Below are positions 1-12,300 of a DNA stretch of 64,000 bases, in pieces; position 1 is the first letter of the stretch, and the number at the start of each line of letters is the position of its first letter. This DNA comes from Reticulascus tulasneorum. Lineage: Eukaryota > Ascomycota > Sordariomycetes > Glomerellales > Reticulascaceae. A program made the position numbers and the translations under genes. The stretch covers positions 2,170,001-2,234,000 of the forward strand of contig LSAX01000005.1 in the NCBI GenBank assembly GCA_001557505.1, read 5' to 3'. The notes beneath the pieces are model-generated. The model made no database searches and was not told the DNA's origin. It was given only the letters and a program-made list of their open reading frames with translations.

Positions 1-294
1 GAACCGGACAGCGGAGAGCCACTCTTCTGCTCTGTGTTCGTGGGCAAGCAGGCGGCGGCAAACATATACTTCCATCAAGCGGATGTGGTCCACCCGCGTG
101 CGGCGATGGTTGCACTGGGCACGGCCGAGTTGGATGAGTTCTACGAATATGTGAAAGGACACGAAGGGGTCGAGGTGACGCTGGCTATCGAGGATAAACC
201 GTGGGGGTATCGTCAGTTCACAATCGTGGACTTGGATCGGAATGAGTTGACGTTCTTTAAATTTCTGGAGGGAGGAAATCCAGGCACTGAGTGA
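1..294 (+). CDS. Glyoxalase/VOC-fold protein, 3' end only
   Basis: The frame is open from the first base of the window to the stop at 292-294, giving the last 97 residues of a protein whose start lies outside. The visible part has the alternating beta-alpha-beta pattern of a vicinal-oxygen-chelate half-domain: a strand near FVGKQAAANIYF, a helix around ELDEFYEYVK, and a closing pair of strands with PWGYRQFTIVDLDRNEL. The PWG-x8-DxDxN pattern is typical of the glyoxalase/bleomycin-resistance family, whose members act on small electrophiles or ring-cleavage substrates through a bound metal. The substrate cannot be told from this fragment. It runs toward vps8, which is on the other strand. The family call is good; the function is open. 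Confidence 0.75.
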   Translation, partial: EPDSGEPLFCSVFVGKQAAANIYFHQADVVHPRAAMVALGTAELDEFYEYVKGHEGVEVTLAIEDKPWGYRQFTIVDLDRNELTFFKFLEGGNPGTE

Positions 295-750
295 GACGGG
301 GAAACAACTTTGCTCTGGCCATGGTCATGACTACTTCGCCACCGAAGAAATAGCACTCTGTCCTTCATGTAACATTTCATTGTCATGTCTCTCTGTGTGA
401 CCAACCACAACTGAATCATTGTAAGACGCTACCGCCGATCCAAGCATCCAGACAAGCCATCATGTACAGAAATTTCCGTATGGGATGGCCGAACTTTAAA
501 CCCCGAAGTCCGTCTGACTCTTGTTCGGAATTTACAATTGGTTGCATTGCAACAGAAATTCCAATTCTTCCGTGATCCATTACTGAACGTGACCTTGGTA
601 AATGTTCAGGCTCAGGGAGGACGGAATTCACCAAGATGGGCTGTAAGTAAGAGAGGTGCTCACAGTCACCGAGAAGGTACAGAGAGACACGTTTGTACAC
701 TTATGGAATTTATAGGTACGTAGTCTAGTACACAAAGATACAAGTCAGCC
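295..750. other. Convergent intergenic gap (VOC gene / vps8)
   Basis: This 456 bp holds the 3' untranslated regions of two converging genes. Short frames cross it but show no family resemblance or codon pattern. I see no RNA gene or repeat here. Confidence 0.5.
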
Positions 751-3700
751 CTATCCATCGATAGGACATCTATACTCCCGCCCAGAAGCAAACTCGTCCG
801 GCCTGCGTCGGTTCTCCCCATCCTCCTCTCGACGCGCCTGCAAGGCGTCCAGGCAGCTCTGATGATAAATATGTCTGCAAGCCAGGACGACTAGCGGACC
901 AAGCGGCTGCTCCCTGGCTCTGCGCGGCGCAACCAGTGTAGTATCGGCCGGCGAAACTGAAGCCGCACCATCTTGGCTTTCCCCTTCCGCCGGTTGCGCG
1001 GCCGAATCAGTAGCTTTACCCTTTCCTTTGGAGTCGTAGGTTGTAGATACCTCTGGAGCGGCTTCTGCTTTCCCTTTAGCGCGGCCAAGGGTGAGCGGCG
1101 CGGAATCCGCTTTCCTCTCGCTTCTCGCTTTCCCGTCGATCGCTTGCTTCTCTTCCCACGCCTCGAAGACGTTACCTGAAACGCCGGGCCCCCACACACG
1201 ACGCCCACACGCCTCGCAGGTTGAGCCGCGGGGACGCCACCCGCGCTGCCGGAGATCAACTGCTTGCTTGACGCTAACAAAGAGGCTTCGCTCTAACAAG
1301 CGGTTAGACAACCGGAGGATGGACTCCTCGTACGCATAGGCCGAGAATATGGAGGCTAGAACTGCGCGCAGGTCTGCGAGATTGGGCGAGGTCGCTGCTG
1401 CTTGCGTCAAGAAGGCTCGCAGAATTCGGAGGAAGGATAGGTTATTCCCGGCATTGGTGAGCAGCCGTCCGCCTGCTTGCGCGTTGGCCGGGCTGGAAGT
1501 CGTCGTCAGGAGGGCTGTGAAGGTATGCTGCACAAGAGATCTCAAGAGCACTAATAGCTTCTGCGTGTCAAATCCCTTGTTCTCTTCTGCGTCATCCTCT
1601 GCAACGTGGTCTTTGGCTTGCTCGGCGGCGATGGAGTCAATTGTAGCGGATAGGCGGCGGGTCGTCTGGACGGAGGCGTCAATCAGACTCAGCCAGAGGA
1701 CCTCATCGGGCGAGAGAGCTTCCTTGGTCGCAGTTTTTGACTTGCGCTGGACGCCGTTCGCTCTGCGAGAAGACTTTGTCTGGCCCTGGCATAACCAGAT
1801 GCCGACGTGGATATATTTCTGCAGCGCTTGGAGGAGAGCCTCCGCCGCATCTTCCAGATCCGCGGCGTCGCCCGTTTCTTCGACGCCACTCAGAATACCC
1901 TGGAGAGCCGACTCGAGCGTGCTGACGTGCTCGATTAGGCGGCCCATAGCTTCCTTCACTTGCCCTTCACGAGCCATGAGTACCACGGCGGCATCTATGA
2001 CGCCGGTCTCTTCCATGGCCGGAAGCAAGACCTCCAACCGCAGGTTTGTGGATTGGACCACACCAATGTAGTCTGATACATGAGACGGGTCGAACGTGCA
2101 CATCAGCTGGACGTAGCGTTCAATGAGATCTCGGTCAGGACTGGACGGCGCAGCTTCCCCTTCGCGGCTATCTGGCTCAAGCAGAGTCCGCAGGTACAAG
2201 AACTGCAACTCAGGGGCGTCTTTGGCCGAGTCAAGGACATATTGATGCAGTTCCACACCCTCCGCCGCCAGCGTTTTCGCAGTCAAGGCAGCATCTAGCC
2301 CAATCAAGTCTCTTGCATGCAGCTTGATGACCTCGTGGACTTCATGGGTCTGCTTGCGAGTTAAGCCGCTGTGCGGTCGGAGGCAGTCACCGATGCAGTC
2401 GAACACCGCGTCCCTGTCATCCGGATCTTCGAAGTAGGTTTGAAGCAGCTCGCCGTATTCCTTGTCGACTTTGTACGTCCTCTTCAATATTCGATAGAAG
2501 CCAGCCGCCTTAAAAAGTGGGATCAATGTGCTCATGTCCGGGGGGTGGTAGATTGACAAAAGGTACTCGGCACTCAGTTGTGCGTCGTCGGCCAAGTCTT
2601 CCCCTGGGTAGTTGCAGAGCCCGGTGAGAATTTTGGTGAGCGTCGAGCCTGGAAAGAGGAGATACTGCGGAAATTTGGGCAGGTTCCGAGCAATGAACAT
2701 GTCCAGATAGATGGTATCCTCTGGGGGAAAGTCTGTCGGGTTCATGATCTCTAACAGGATTGAGACAATATATTGGCGATTCACGGTCAGTCCGAAAATC
2801 TGCTCCTCGGGCAACTCGCCCCTCGCGCTGCCGTTTGTTTGCTTCTCGGGCCCGTCGTTCAGGAACGGGTCTTCAAACGCCTCGTTCAGCGCGCTGAGAA
2901 AGCTGGCGGCGTCATACTTAAGGATCAGCCTGAGGTACGGGAACGACGGTTCGTTGTGTTGATCTGGCCGTGTCAGGAGCCGTCGATTCCCGCCCTTGGG
3001 CCAAGTGATGCTCATTCCGGAGAAGAGAAACCAGTACAACTCGGCTTTTGCTTTGGACGCTGTCTCATCGTCCATGATTTCTTCCGTAGGATACACTCTT
3101 CCCGTCAGGGTGTAAGACAAGTACGGAAACACCTTAACGCCATTTGTCTCGTCGTGCAACGGGTCTCCAGCAGACGGGTAGTCCCCATTTGCGGTCAACG
3201 GTATCAGCAGTGCAAGAAGATCGATGAGCGGAGTGATGTAGTCGTCCAAAGCCCGGTTCCACACGTAGATCAAGGCGTCGTACAGGCCGTGCTGTTTGCA
3301 TAGCAAGGTAATCTGATCCAGATCCAGAGTCGCAGTCTCCATATGCACGATCAGTTCCTCCAGGCGACTTTCCCACCCCTTAGCAGCGTAGTGCGATACC
3401 ATGGCTTTGACGACCCCTGGAGGGATGATCGTGATGGTCTTCTCCAAGATGTAGGGCTCCAAGGTCTCGAGAAAGATTCCCTCCACGCCCGAGTCCTCGT
3501 ACCACTCGTACATCTCGTCAAACAGGAAATCTATGTCGCCGACACTCTGGCAGGCAACAAAGCAAATCTCCGCCAGCTCTTGCAAGTGGACGTCGTCCGC
3601 TGCCGACCTATCCTTTTGCCGCTGTCCGAAAGCGTACTTGAGCGACGCGCTCATAATTTCCATAAGTTTATCTTGTACCATAGAATGCCTGAGTCCGGTA

Positions 3701-5699
3701 TCTTCGGGAAGGCCGACCGTCAGCTTGTCCGACGCGCCAGTGTAGTAAGAGGTTGCAAGCTGAATGGCGCCGACATAGTCACCGTGTTCCATCAGGGCGA
3801 TGAGGCGGTCTGCCCAGTTCGACAGAGCTCCGATGGAGACGTCGTTGAATCCGAGAAGAAACACCCGGCCCTTATACGCCTTAAGGCTCATGTAGAAGGC
3901 ATCAGCTACGACCCCGTGCATTGTGGTATCGTTCTCGTCCAGCTGCTCCACTAGGTTATGTAGCTGCTTGGAGAAGAGATCGGCATGGTAGATGTGCTTG
4001 TTAATAAGATCAAACGCCTCTGTCATACGCATCGACCGGTCCTCTAGGACAATCAGCCGTTGAGAGACGGTCAGAACAGTCAGGACAGAACGACTTAGCC
4101 ACTGGACTGCGACGATGGCCTCTTCGCACTTCCATCGACTTCGTGCCTTGAACTTTAGAGTTGACGGCTTGTCCTTATTTTCGCCCGGTATCTCGTCCAC
4201 GTCCAGCACGGTCAGAACATTTGACCAGCAATACACCAGTTTGACCTTGGAGATCTCGCTCCCGGTGGTTGGGTCAGGGACTTTAAGCTTCACAGCTGGA
4301 AACCAGGCTAGACAACCGCTCATAGCGCTGTGGGGCTCTACGTCCTTCGGCCTGGCCGATTTGTGTTGTGTTTGAGCGACGGGCGTCGTCGAGACGATGA
4401 CCAGGAGGTATGGCGTCAACATGGCCGTCAACCCCATTGTATCTGTAGCCCGCTCCGTATTTCCCAAGGGTAAAGGGCCAAAAGCCAACACTGTGCTGGG
4501 CTTGAGGGACTTTCCGGTTGGAGGGGCGGCGTTCGGGTAACGGCCCAGTATCCGTGTGGTCTTTACGGACCGACCGAGCGCTCCTGTCCCTCTGGTGGCG
4601 AGGTGAGAGAAGGCCATTCCCCGATCATCCGCCGACACGAGGGCTGTATGGCGCGTGCCGAGAAATCCTAGATGTGTGATCGCCACATTTGGTACATGGC
4701 CGTCCACGGTCCTGTTGGTCAACTGGGCCGGTTCCAGGTGCGGTATGTGCAAGAACGGCCGTGCGGTTCTGGTCGTATCCCACGTGAAGATGCTCCCATC
4801 CACGTGGCCCCCCGCGACCGTAGTATGGTCCGCCGACACAGCAATGGCCGTGATGGCGCCCGACTCGACGGCTTTTGTCCCAGGCCCAATTATCGTCTTC
4901 AGGGTCTGGTTATAGTCAAACATTAATATTATGCCTTTGGAGGTGCCCAGCACGATCGATGTCGAGACAGCAATGCAAGTAGGGGCGCCAAAATTGCGCT
5001 TTCCGACCTCCGAGAAGGCCTGGCCATTCAGCTTCTTCAGTCTTGTCCATCGTACGACCTCCCAAGGCGGGGATGGGGTGTCGATGTCGCCCTGGTCCAG
5101 CAGCAGCTGGGAGCTGAGGGACGCAGTCCGGCTGTGGGCCGAGAGGAAGGCCGGCGAGGAGGGGCGCGGACTGTGGAGGAAGCTCGAGGAGGATATTCGG
5201 GATTGGAATCTGCGGTCGAAAGGTCGGAAGGACGGTGCTGGACTGCTGAGGCGCGGGCGGGAAGCCGCGGATGGATGGATACTGCTCCCGGGGGAGGATA
5301 GCACGGAGCCCTAGTTTTGCTAATTAGCACGAACTGCTTCTGGCGTAGCTTTATGCCTACCTGGACCGAGGGAGAGTCGTCCGGGATGGAGAGCAGAGAA
5401 TCGATCGGGCTGACGGCTCGTCTCGGCGCAGCATCCACAGAGCCCTCCTCTGACTCTTCTTCCCCCTGCTCACGCAAAATTTCCCGATATCGGTTCCCGA
5501 TATTGCCATTCGCTATCGGGATTGGAGTCCCAGGATGTTGTAGTTCTTCCTCCAAGAGGGTCGCGATCACGCCGTCCTCCCGGTCGCCCTTGACGGTCTC
5601 CTCGTCGCTCGACGCTTGGTCCCCAGCAAGGGGTGGGTCTTCTCGATCCGCCATCGTGTCTCCAATGCCATCATATCTCTCCGTCGCAGATGGGCTCAT
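751..5699 (-). CDS. VPS8: Vps8, CORVET endosomal tethering complex subunit
   Basis: Two exons, 5699-5361 and 5310-751, joined in phase 0 across a 50 bp intron (5311-5360) with donor GTAGGC, a CTAAT branch site and acceptor CTAG, give 1632 residues, the usual size of fungal Vps8. An acidic, Ser-rich N-terminus is followed by a WD40-type beta-propeller (about residues 190-600), a long alpha-solenoid, and a C-terminal RING-like zinc site: CEACGRR, then CRHIYHQSC, then CPID just before the stop. About 110 low-complexity residues separate the first Cys pair from the rest of the RING. In yeast Vps8 is the CORVET-specific subunit that binds the Rab5-type GTPase Vps21 and tethers early endosomes. The start is the first in-frame ATG (5699); the ATG at 5654 is an alternative. 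It is divergent from the GPALPP gene. Confidence 0.93.
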
Positions 5700-6154
5700 C
5701 AACAACGCATGGCTTCTAGGTGCCGATTGTCTTGGAAGCTCCGCGGCTCGTGTTGTGGATCAGGTGCGAAAGATAGCTTGCTTTGGTGGAAAGAGGAGGG
5801 CAAATAACGGCGGTGTTTGCAAACTACCAAAGCAAATACTTCAACGCGACTCTGGTTCGGTGAGCTTCTTTGCTAGAACTGATCAACTGGTGTTATCAAC
5901 CGTCGAGTTATGTGGTTTCTGTGTGCTTTCGAGAGCACTTACGAAGCCACCCCCAGGCTGAAGGTTAGCTGCAGGTCGTGCGGAACCGTAGTTTCTCCGG
6001 TGCACATGAAAATGACATAGGCCCACCCCACGCTACCTAGCACGTACAACCAACACCTCGAAACGACCTCACGAGCAACCTCATCGGTCCAGCGCACTCT
6101 CTTCGAAATTGCAAGCTGCGGTTAAAAGGCTCTGAGAGCTGATACCGCTGCAGT
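5700..6154. promoter_or_regulatory. Divergent promoter region vps8 / GPALPP gene
   Basis: This 455 bp lies between two divergent start codons and must hold both promoters and 5' leaders. No clear TATA box or named operator was seen. Confidence 0.5.
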
Positions 6155-7132
6155 ATGGCTTCCATTGGCCCTCGAGTCCCTCCCCACCTCACAAAGCGCA
6201 AGCGGACTCCGGGCGACCAAGGTCGAGACTCCCCTCCAGCGAAGCAAATACGAAACACAGACGAAGTTGATCTAGACGACGACTCCTCTGATGATGGATA
6301 CGGCCCGACAGTACCAGGCGCGAAAACTACCAGCAAACCTTCCATAGGACCTATATTCCCAGCGCAACCTGCGACCAGCGAAGATAGTCCAAGGGGTGGC
6401 TCCGACCCAAGAGCAACCTCCCCCAAACCCTCCACAGGTCCCTCGCAAAAGCGAGTCCTCGGTCCCGCTCCTCCGCCCGCAGACCTCACAACCCGCCCGT
6501 CCACCAATCCCGACGACGAATCTTCCTCAGACTCAGACTACGGCCCTGCCCTCCCAACCTCCCGCACCTCGCAAGCCCGCCGCCTCGACGCTGACAAAGC
6601 CGCCGCTCTCGCCGCCCAAATCCCCGACGCACCAAAGCGTGACGACTGGATGCTTGCGCCGCCTTCGGACACGAGCTACCGCGAACGGGACCCTACCAAG
6701 CTCAAGAACCGCAAGTTCGCCACGGGTCGCACAGGAGGCGCGCCAGACCGCGGAGGCGGCATCAGCAGCATCTGGACCGAGACGCCGGAGGAGAAGCGCA
6801 AGCGCCTCGAAGACGCTGTTCTTGGACGAGGGACCGAGCCCGAGACCGTGGCTGCTCCGAGGAGAGAGAAGACACGGCGGGATGAGGAGCAGGAGCGCCG
6901 GATAAGGGAGTATACCGACCAGGCGAGGGGGAAGAGCCTGTACGAGGAGCATCAGACTGTGAAGAAGAGCGCAAAGGCGGTGGTGGAGGAGGAGGACGAC
7001 CCGAGCAAACGGGCTTTTGATAGGGAGAAGGACATGGCGCTCGGGGGCAAGATTGGGAATGCGCAGAGGCGGGAGCTGCTAACCAAAGCGAAGGACTTCG
7101 GGGGACGGTTCCAGAAAGGATCGTATTTGTGA
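6155..7132 (+). CDS. GPALPP-motif / DUF3752 nuclear protein
   Basis: A single exon encodes 325 residues. The N-terminal half is acidic and proline-rich and carries repeated GPxxP motifs: SIGPRVPP, GYGPTVPG, SIGPIFPA, VLGPAPPP and YGPALPTS. The middle has the conserved block DDWMLAPP. The C-terminus has the DUF3752 signature around FDREKDM and the closing FGGRFQKGSYL. This arrangement matches GPALPP1/DUF3752 proteins, which are nuclear; their biochemical role is not well defined. The ATG follows a short leader in the vps8 intergenic gap. An AATAAA at 7184-7189 lies about 50 bp past the stop. The charged, disordered composition is normal for the family. Confidence 0.88.
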   Translation: MASIGPRVPPHLTKRKRTPGDQGRDSPPAKQIRNTDEVDLDDDSSDDGYGPTVPGAKTTSKPSIGPIFPAQPATSEDSPRGGSDPRATSPKPSTGPSQKRVLGPAPPPADLTTRPSTNPDDESSSDSDYGPALPTSRTSQARRLDADKAAALAAQIPDAPKRDDWMLAPPSDTSYRERDPTKLKNRKFATGRTGGAPDRGGGISSIWTETPEEKRKRLEDAVLGRGTEPETVAAPRREKTRRDEEQERRIREYTDQARGKSLYEEHQTVKKSAKAVVEEEDDPSKRAFDREKDMALGGKIGNAQRRELLTKAKDFGGRFQKGSYL

Positions 7133-7772
7133 TACCCAGTGCAGACCTGACTTCAGTGACTGTATTTTGCATTAAGTCTGCACAATAAACAAAGATTTAC
7201 GATTAACGAAACATTGGTAAGTGAGTGGCTCATGTCATAATAGTGTGGTCAAGTGAGATCGCGTTTCAACAAGTCTTAATCATCGTTATTCCATTTCTCA
7301 GAAATGCCAATATCACCGTGAACTCCGCCGCTCCCCAGGTTTGTCAAATTCCAGAAAAACCAATCCAGAAGCCAGAATCCTTCTTTGCTACGATGCAAAC
7401 GCCAAACACTGTCTTACAACAGTACGGACTCTGTCTCTCCTGTCGTCTCGTCTCATTTTGGCGTCTTCTACAAGACCGCCGGGCTCTCTCGGGGGTGTGC
7501 TATATAAGGGTGATAAATGTGGTATCGGTGGGTGGCGTCATGGATGGGTTTGGGGGGTATAGATGTATGGGAACTCCGCGAGTTCCTCAACATCGTAACT
7601 CTATATGGGAACATGCGTAGTGTTGAGGCGTAAATCGGGGGGGTCGAACGGGCAAGGAAATAGGAAACGTGGTTGGAGGATAAGATAGCGTAACCAATAC
7701 ATGGTTGACACAGCGGCTTAGAGGGTGTGGCGGTGTTGGGTTCACCTCGGAAGAGGATGGTGAATAATCGCA
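7133..7772. other. Convergent intergenic gap (GPALPP / RING gene)
   Basis: This 640 bp lies between two converging stop codons and must include both 3' UTRs. Short frames on both strands look random. Nothing else was recognised. Confidence 0.5.
7184..7189 (+). terminator. Possible poly(A) signal AATAAA
   Basis: An exact AATAAA lies 52 bp after the stop of the GPALPP gene in an A/T-rich stretch. Fungal 3' ends do not strictly need this hexamer, so it is only a candidate. Confidence 0.35.
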
Positions 7773-9340
7773 CTATTGAACAGTAGCGGTGGCAGGAGCC
7801 GGCCGTGTCCCAGACTCTAGCTGAGAAGGCGTGATATTTGCCCCGGACGAGGTTGGCTCGTCAGCCGGTGCCACGTCCATATTATTTCTCCTTCCCCGAC
7901 TAAAGTGGAAGCTCGGAAGCCCTTGTCTCAAGTTTGAGAACATGCCTCCTGTACGGGGTTGGGCGGTCTCGGGGTTGGGTTGAGGTTGAACTGGCACGGA
8001 AACATTAGCCGCAGCTGCCGACTCCTGTTGTGCACGTCTTCGGTTCGATCGAGTGTTGCGTGCCCGAGCCTCTTGAGGAGTCATCGTAGGACCACCACCG
8101 AATCGACCCAAGCTCCGTGGGCCTCGAAGGCTATACCACGCAGTCGGCGGAGAGTTGGGCATGTTAATCCGGGAGTTGGTCCGACCCATATCACCCAAAG
8201 CAGCGTTTGGCGACGTCGGATCACCTTCGCCAGCCTGCGGACGAGGCTTGGGGGTGTAGTAATCTGCTTTGCAGAGCGGACAGCAGGCTCTTCTGCTCGT
8301 CAACCAGGGGTCGACGCAAACGGCGTGGAAAGCGTGACCGCAAGTCAGGCCACGGACGTCATCGTCGTCCTCGAGCGTGTCGATGCAGATGGCACACGTA
8401 TCGCCGCTGGTACCCATGCATTCTGGAGGCAGGGCCGCGTTGATGTGCTCATCATCCTCCTCCTCATCATCGTCCTCACTGTGTACCCGCTGCAAGGGCG
8501 CGGGGGTGGTTGTAGTAGTCCCGGTGGTGGTGGAACTCTGAGATGTTTGTCCAATATCTGCGGGCGTGGTCGGGTTATCTCCTTCTTTCTTAGCCAGGTC
8601 CTTCGATTCCTCAGCCGGTTTGACAATGGCGGAGGCTTTCGTCGTGGCACTTGTAGATGGTCGATCTTCACTAGAGTCCCTCTCTTTCGACGGCAGCTCT
8701 GGGACAATTCCTTCGACAGACCGTACGCTGTTGGCTCGACTTGGTGGTGCCGTGACACCTCCCGCTGTAGGCAGCCCTTCCTTGGCGCGGTCCAGGACCC
8801 AATTCTTGTATTTCAGCATGGGGAACTTCTCATTCACCTCCTCCATCGTCATCAGCTTCTTCTCACGACGCCGCCTGTGGGGTCGTGGCATGTTTTCAAG
8901 CGTAATGGGCTCGCCGTCCTCGTTGAGACGCATGGCACGATTCCGGGCATTGTAGCGAAAGCAGTACTTGACGCCGACGATGATCCTGGTCAAGGTTAGG
9001 AGGGAAGGCCAAAAATTTACATCTCCTCAACAGCAGTCGTCTGTCCAAGGATGGGCCACAAGAGAGTCTCTGCTTACCAAAGATTTGTGAAAACGACACC
9101 AAAGCCTAAAGCGACGAAGAAGAGCAGGGGCGAACTCGTGGCATTGTTATTATTGTTGTTGTTATCGCGGTTGCCGCCCGTGGGTGATGGATTGGTGACG
9201 GTATTTACGCTGGTCGGCGGTGTTGGCAGCAGGGTCGAGGGGGCTGCTGTTGCTGTTGCGGGAGGAGGTGCAATGGAACTCGACACCTGTCTTGCGACAA
9301 TGTGCGAGATTTCGACCAGCACCTGATTGATGACAGCCAT
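7773..9340 (-). CDS. Membrane-anchored RING-H2 ubiquitin ligase
   Basis: Exons 9340-9078 and 8985-7773 join across a 92 bp intron (donor GTAAGC, branch CTAAC, acceptor CCAG) to give 491 residues. One hydrophobic segment, about residues 70-92 (SPLLFFVALGFGVVF onward), spans the splice site and is followed by basic residues, suggesting a single-pass membrane protein with a cytosolic C-terminal part. An acidic linker leads to a RING-H2 domain at about 285-330: CAIC, then CGHAFHAVC, then CPLC, with Trp after VDP as in E2-binding RINGs. The remaining 160 residues are low-complexity. RING-H2 membrane proteins act as E3 ligases in endomembrane or ER quality control; the substrate is unknown. The N-terminus has an Asn run (about residues 58-66) encoded by AAC/AAT repeats. 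Confidence 0.87.
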
Positions 9341-12300
9341 CTTGTCAAACGACGATTCGATTCCGATAGGGAAGCGTGGTGAAAAAGATGGGTTGTTGTC
9401 GGGAGGGATGGGACTACGCTTGCTGAAGTAACGGGGTCATGGAGTAAGCGCCCGGGATCTTTGAAACTCGTTGTCCGAAAGCAGCGTCGTCGAACTCGAA
9501 AATGTCGACTGGGAATTGTTCGCAAGCAGCATTCAATCGAAAGCAGCCGGCTCGTCTTTGGAGTAGGCCAGACCGATTTTCCCACAGTTCGGCCGACAAA
9601 GGCGAGAATGAGGAGAAGATGGTTGGGAGGCGAGGGTGGTGAGGCCAAGGACCGTAAATGCGGAGGTGGTGGAAGTGTGCAGGTGGAGCGGGATATGTAT
9701 GAAGGCGAAAGTAGGTGCTAACTAATTATTCCTTAGCAGGCCAGCCCCAAACCAGCAGGAACAAAGATCAGGTCAGAAAAAGTGGCACCGCAGCAAGGCC
9801 AGCTCTTGGAAAAGCTGCAGCAGGGCGGGCGGATAAAGAGGAAAAGACGGGGAAACAATGGGAAGATGAGGAACGGATTTGGAGGCGACGACGACCACGC
9901 ACTGGACGGACAGACAGACCAGACAGACGGACGGACAGAACAGGGGACGTACAGATATGCGCCCCCTCCCCCCAGGGAATAATCGCTCTCTCTGTCGAGT
10001 CTAGCCCAGCGACCACACACTCCTCAACTCCTGTTTTTGCTGCACTGTGCCGCCGCTGCTCGATGAAGGGGTCCCCCTGGTTGGTGGGTTGGGCAGTTGA
10101 TGGATGGGGGGTGGTGTGTGCAAGGTTGCGAAGGGAACTGACTTAAGTTGGTAAAGGCGGAGGCGCACACACGTATGTTTGTATTAACTAGTCCCAGCCG
10201 GGCCAGGATAGCGGCATCTGTGGATCGTGAGTGGGTGGATTTGTTGGTGTAGTGCTGAGAGGAGGAGGCAGAAGGAGGCGCAAGATCCGGCCTCTCCTCT
10301 CACTCTCTCTGTGTATGTATGTATGTATCTATCTCTTTCTCGCTTTTTCTTTGCCTACCAGATCAGGGAAAGTCTAGGCCCCGGATTTTGCAGATTGATC
10401 GATTGATTGATCGAGTGCCTTGATCTGCGAGCTGCATTATATCATGAATGCGAGAGAACGAACAGAGGGATTCGCCCTTTTGTCTTTCCTTCTTCGCCCC
10501 TCGTCTCTTTTCCGATGCCAGCACGATATCTTCCGGAATTACGGCGGAACAGCTTCCTGTGTGGGCAGCATCATATAGCCCTTGAACTCTGGCTTTCTTA
10601 GCAGTGACAAGAGTCTTACCTTACCCGACTCGGTGGATTTTTTGCTTGATTCCGTAGAGAGGCCGGGGGCTTGAAGCGATAGACTCGGTTCCCCCCCTGC
10701 CCCCCCCCCCCCCTATCACGCATCACACCTTGCTCCAGCGCTCTATCGCACTATATAATTATTTGTTCAAGCAAGGGGTTGAACTTGAGGCTGGATTTCA
10801 AGATGGAGCCCTGCACCCAGTCGCCGCCCCCTCGATTTCTTTTTGCTTCAGATTTGATGTTTGATACTCTGGTCCGGACTTCGCACCAGTATTCCTACCT
10901 GGGGGACTCGGCTTGCAGACCTGTAAGTAAGCCTCGTAGTCGCCATTTTTTTATGGTTTGGGAGACGCAGTTTGCAGCAGCCGCTCAATCGGTCATTTAG
11001 TCAGTCAGCCTGCTTTCTCGTTCCTCATCTGAGGTGGCCGATGCTGACTCGTCCAGCCCGCGGGACTGAATCGGTCATGATCATCAGTTTTTCCTTCGGG
11101 AAACAGGGCAGAGGGGCGTGCGTGCATGGCGTTGCCAAGAAATGCTTTCTTTAGACAGCTGGGCGCTCTCTGGAATTCGCCGGCCCAGACCACCAATGCA
11201 GATGGGAGGATCATCCCGACGTCAAAATAATAAGTCATTAATACGTCCATTACCTGGAAACGCCTCGTCTTCCATTTTCGTACGCTCCGTGCATTTCGAA
11301 AAGGGCACCATGCAATTGAGTCTTCTTAGAGTCGAGCTAGCACGTTGTGAATCCATCATCGATGAGAGTTTCCGTCTTTCATGTCGTCAGTCCTAGAACG
11401 GTTTGGTGAATTTAGCTCAAAATCCACAGTCTGGTCGAAAAGCACTACCCTTTTTTTACGATCTACCTACATTGGACCTATTCCCCGTGGCTTGGGGCTC
11501 CGGTCCGCCCGCCAAATAAATACGCTCCCCGTCTTGATGGCTTTCTACGCCTGGAATCTTGCCAGTCCTCCCAGATCCATTTACGCGAGCGAGCATACCG
11601 CCGGATCCATGAAGCTTCGTGGCTGCAGCCGTTGAGTGAGACTTTCGAGATGACCCCCAAAACATAGCCCGGTAAAAGCCCAGTCAGATGCCATGCCACG
11701 GAAAGAATCTCGGCCAGGTGATCAACCTTATCTCACAATGTCTCGGTGGCAAACAAACGGAACGAAGCTAAGAGTCAGTTCTCAAGGCCTAAGACATGAA
11801 TCAACTGTCAAGACAGGTTTCAAGACAATGGCCCCGGGGCCGCTTCCCCCAATAAACAATCAGTTAGCGTCGCTTTCCCTGTTTTCCCTCTCCACGACCA
11901 GCGCTGGATGTGCCAGTCAAAATCCATCAGGCAAGCCTCGATAAGGGCCAGATAGTAGTTGTTAACGTTTGGCGGCATCCCACACTCGGCGATTATCATT
12001 ATACAATCTGAAACTATCGTTGGGTATTGCCCTCTTGAACCCTGCAATACATCCACGGCGCTTTAATGCTTGAGCTCTCGGGGCCTCTGTCTGTGGAGTC
12101 TTTGAACCACAGCTGCGACGTATGGCCGCCAAGGCCGGTTTGGACGTGGCTGAGCCTTCAGTATTCGTAGGGCAATTGTGAGAGTGTCATCCATCATCGA
12201 CCGACAGTTCCGAAGGTCTGCGTTCGCGGGTTTAACAGCACAACAGTACGGATTGCTTGTGTTTTGCACAGTATGCCGGTGGGTACCACATCCGCGGAGG

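Noticed and set aside
1349..2071. 240-codon plus-strand frame
   Set aside because: Antisense to the vps8 solenoid region; Arg/Ser/Ala-rich shadow without a domain.
7959..8999. 346-codon plus-strand frame
   Set aside because: It is exactly antisense to the RING-H2 gene, whose domain and splice signals are clear; composition is that of a reverse-strand shadow.
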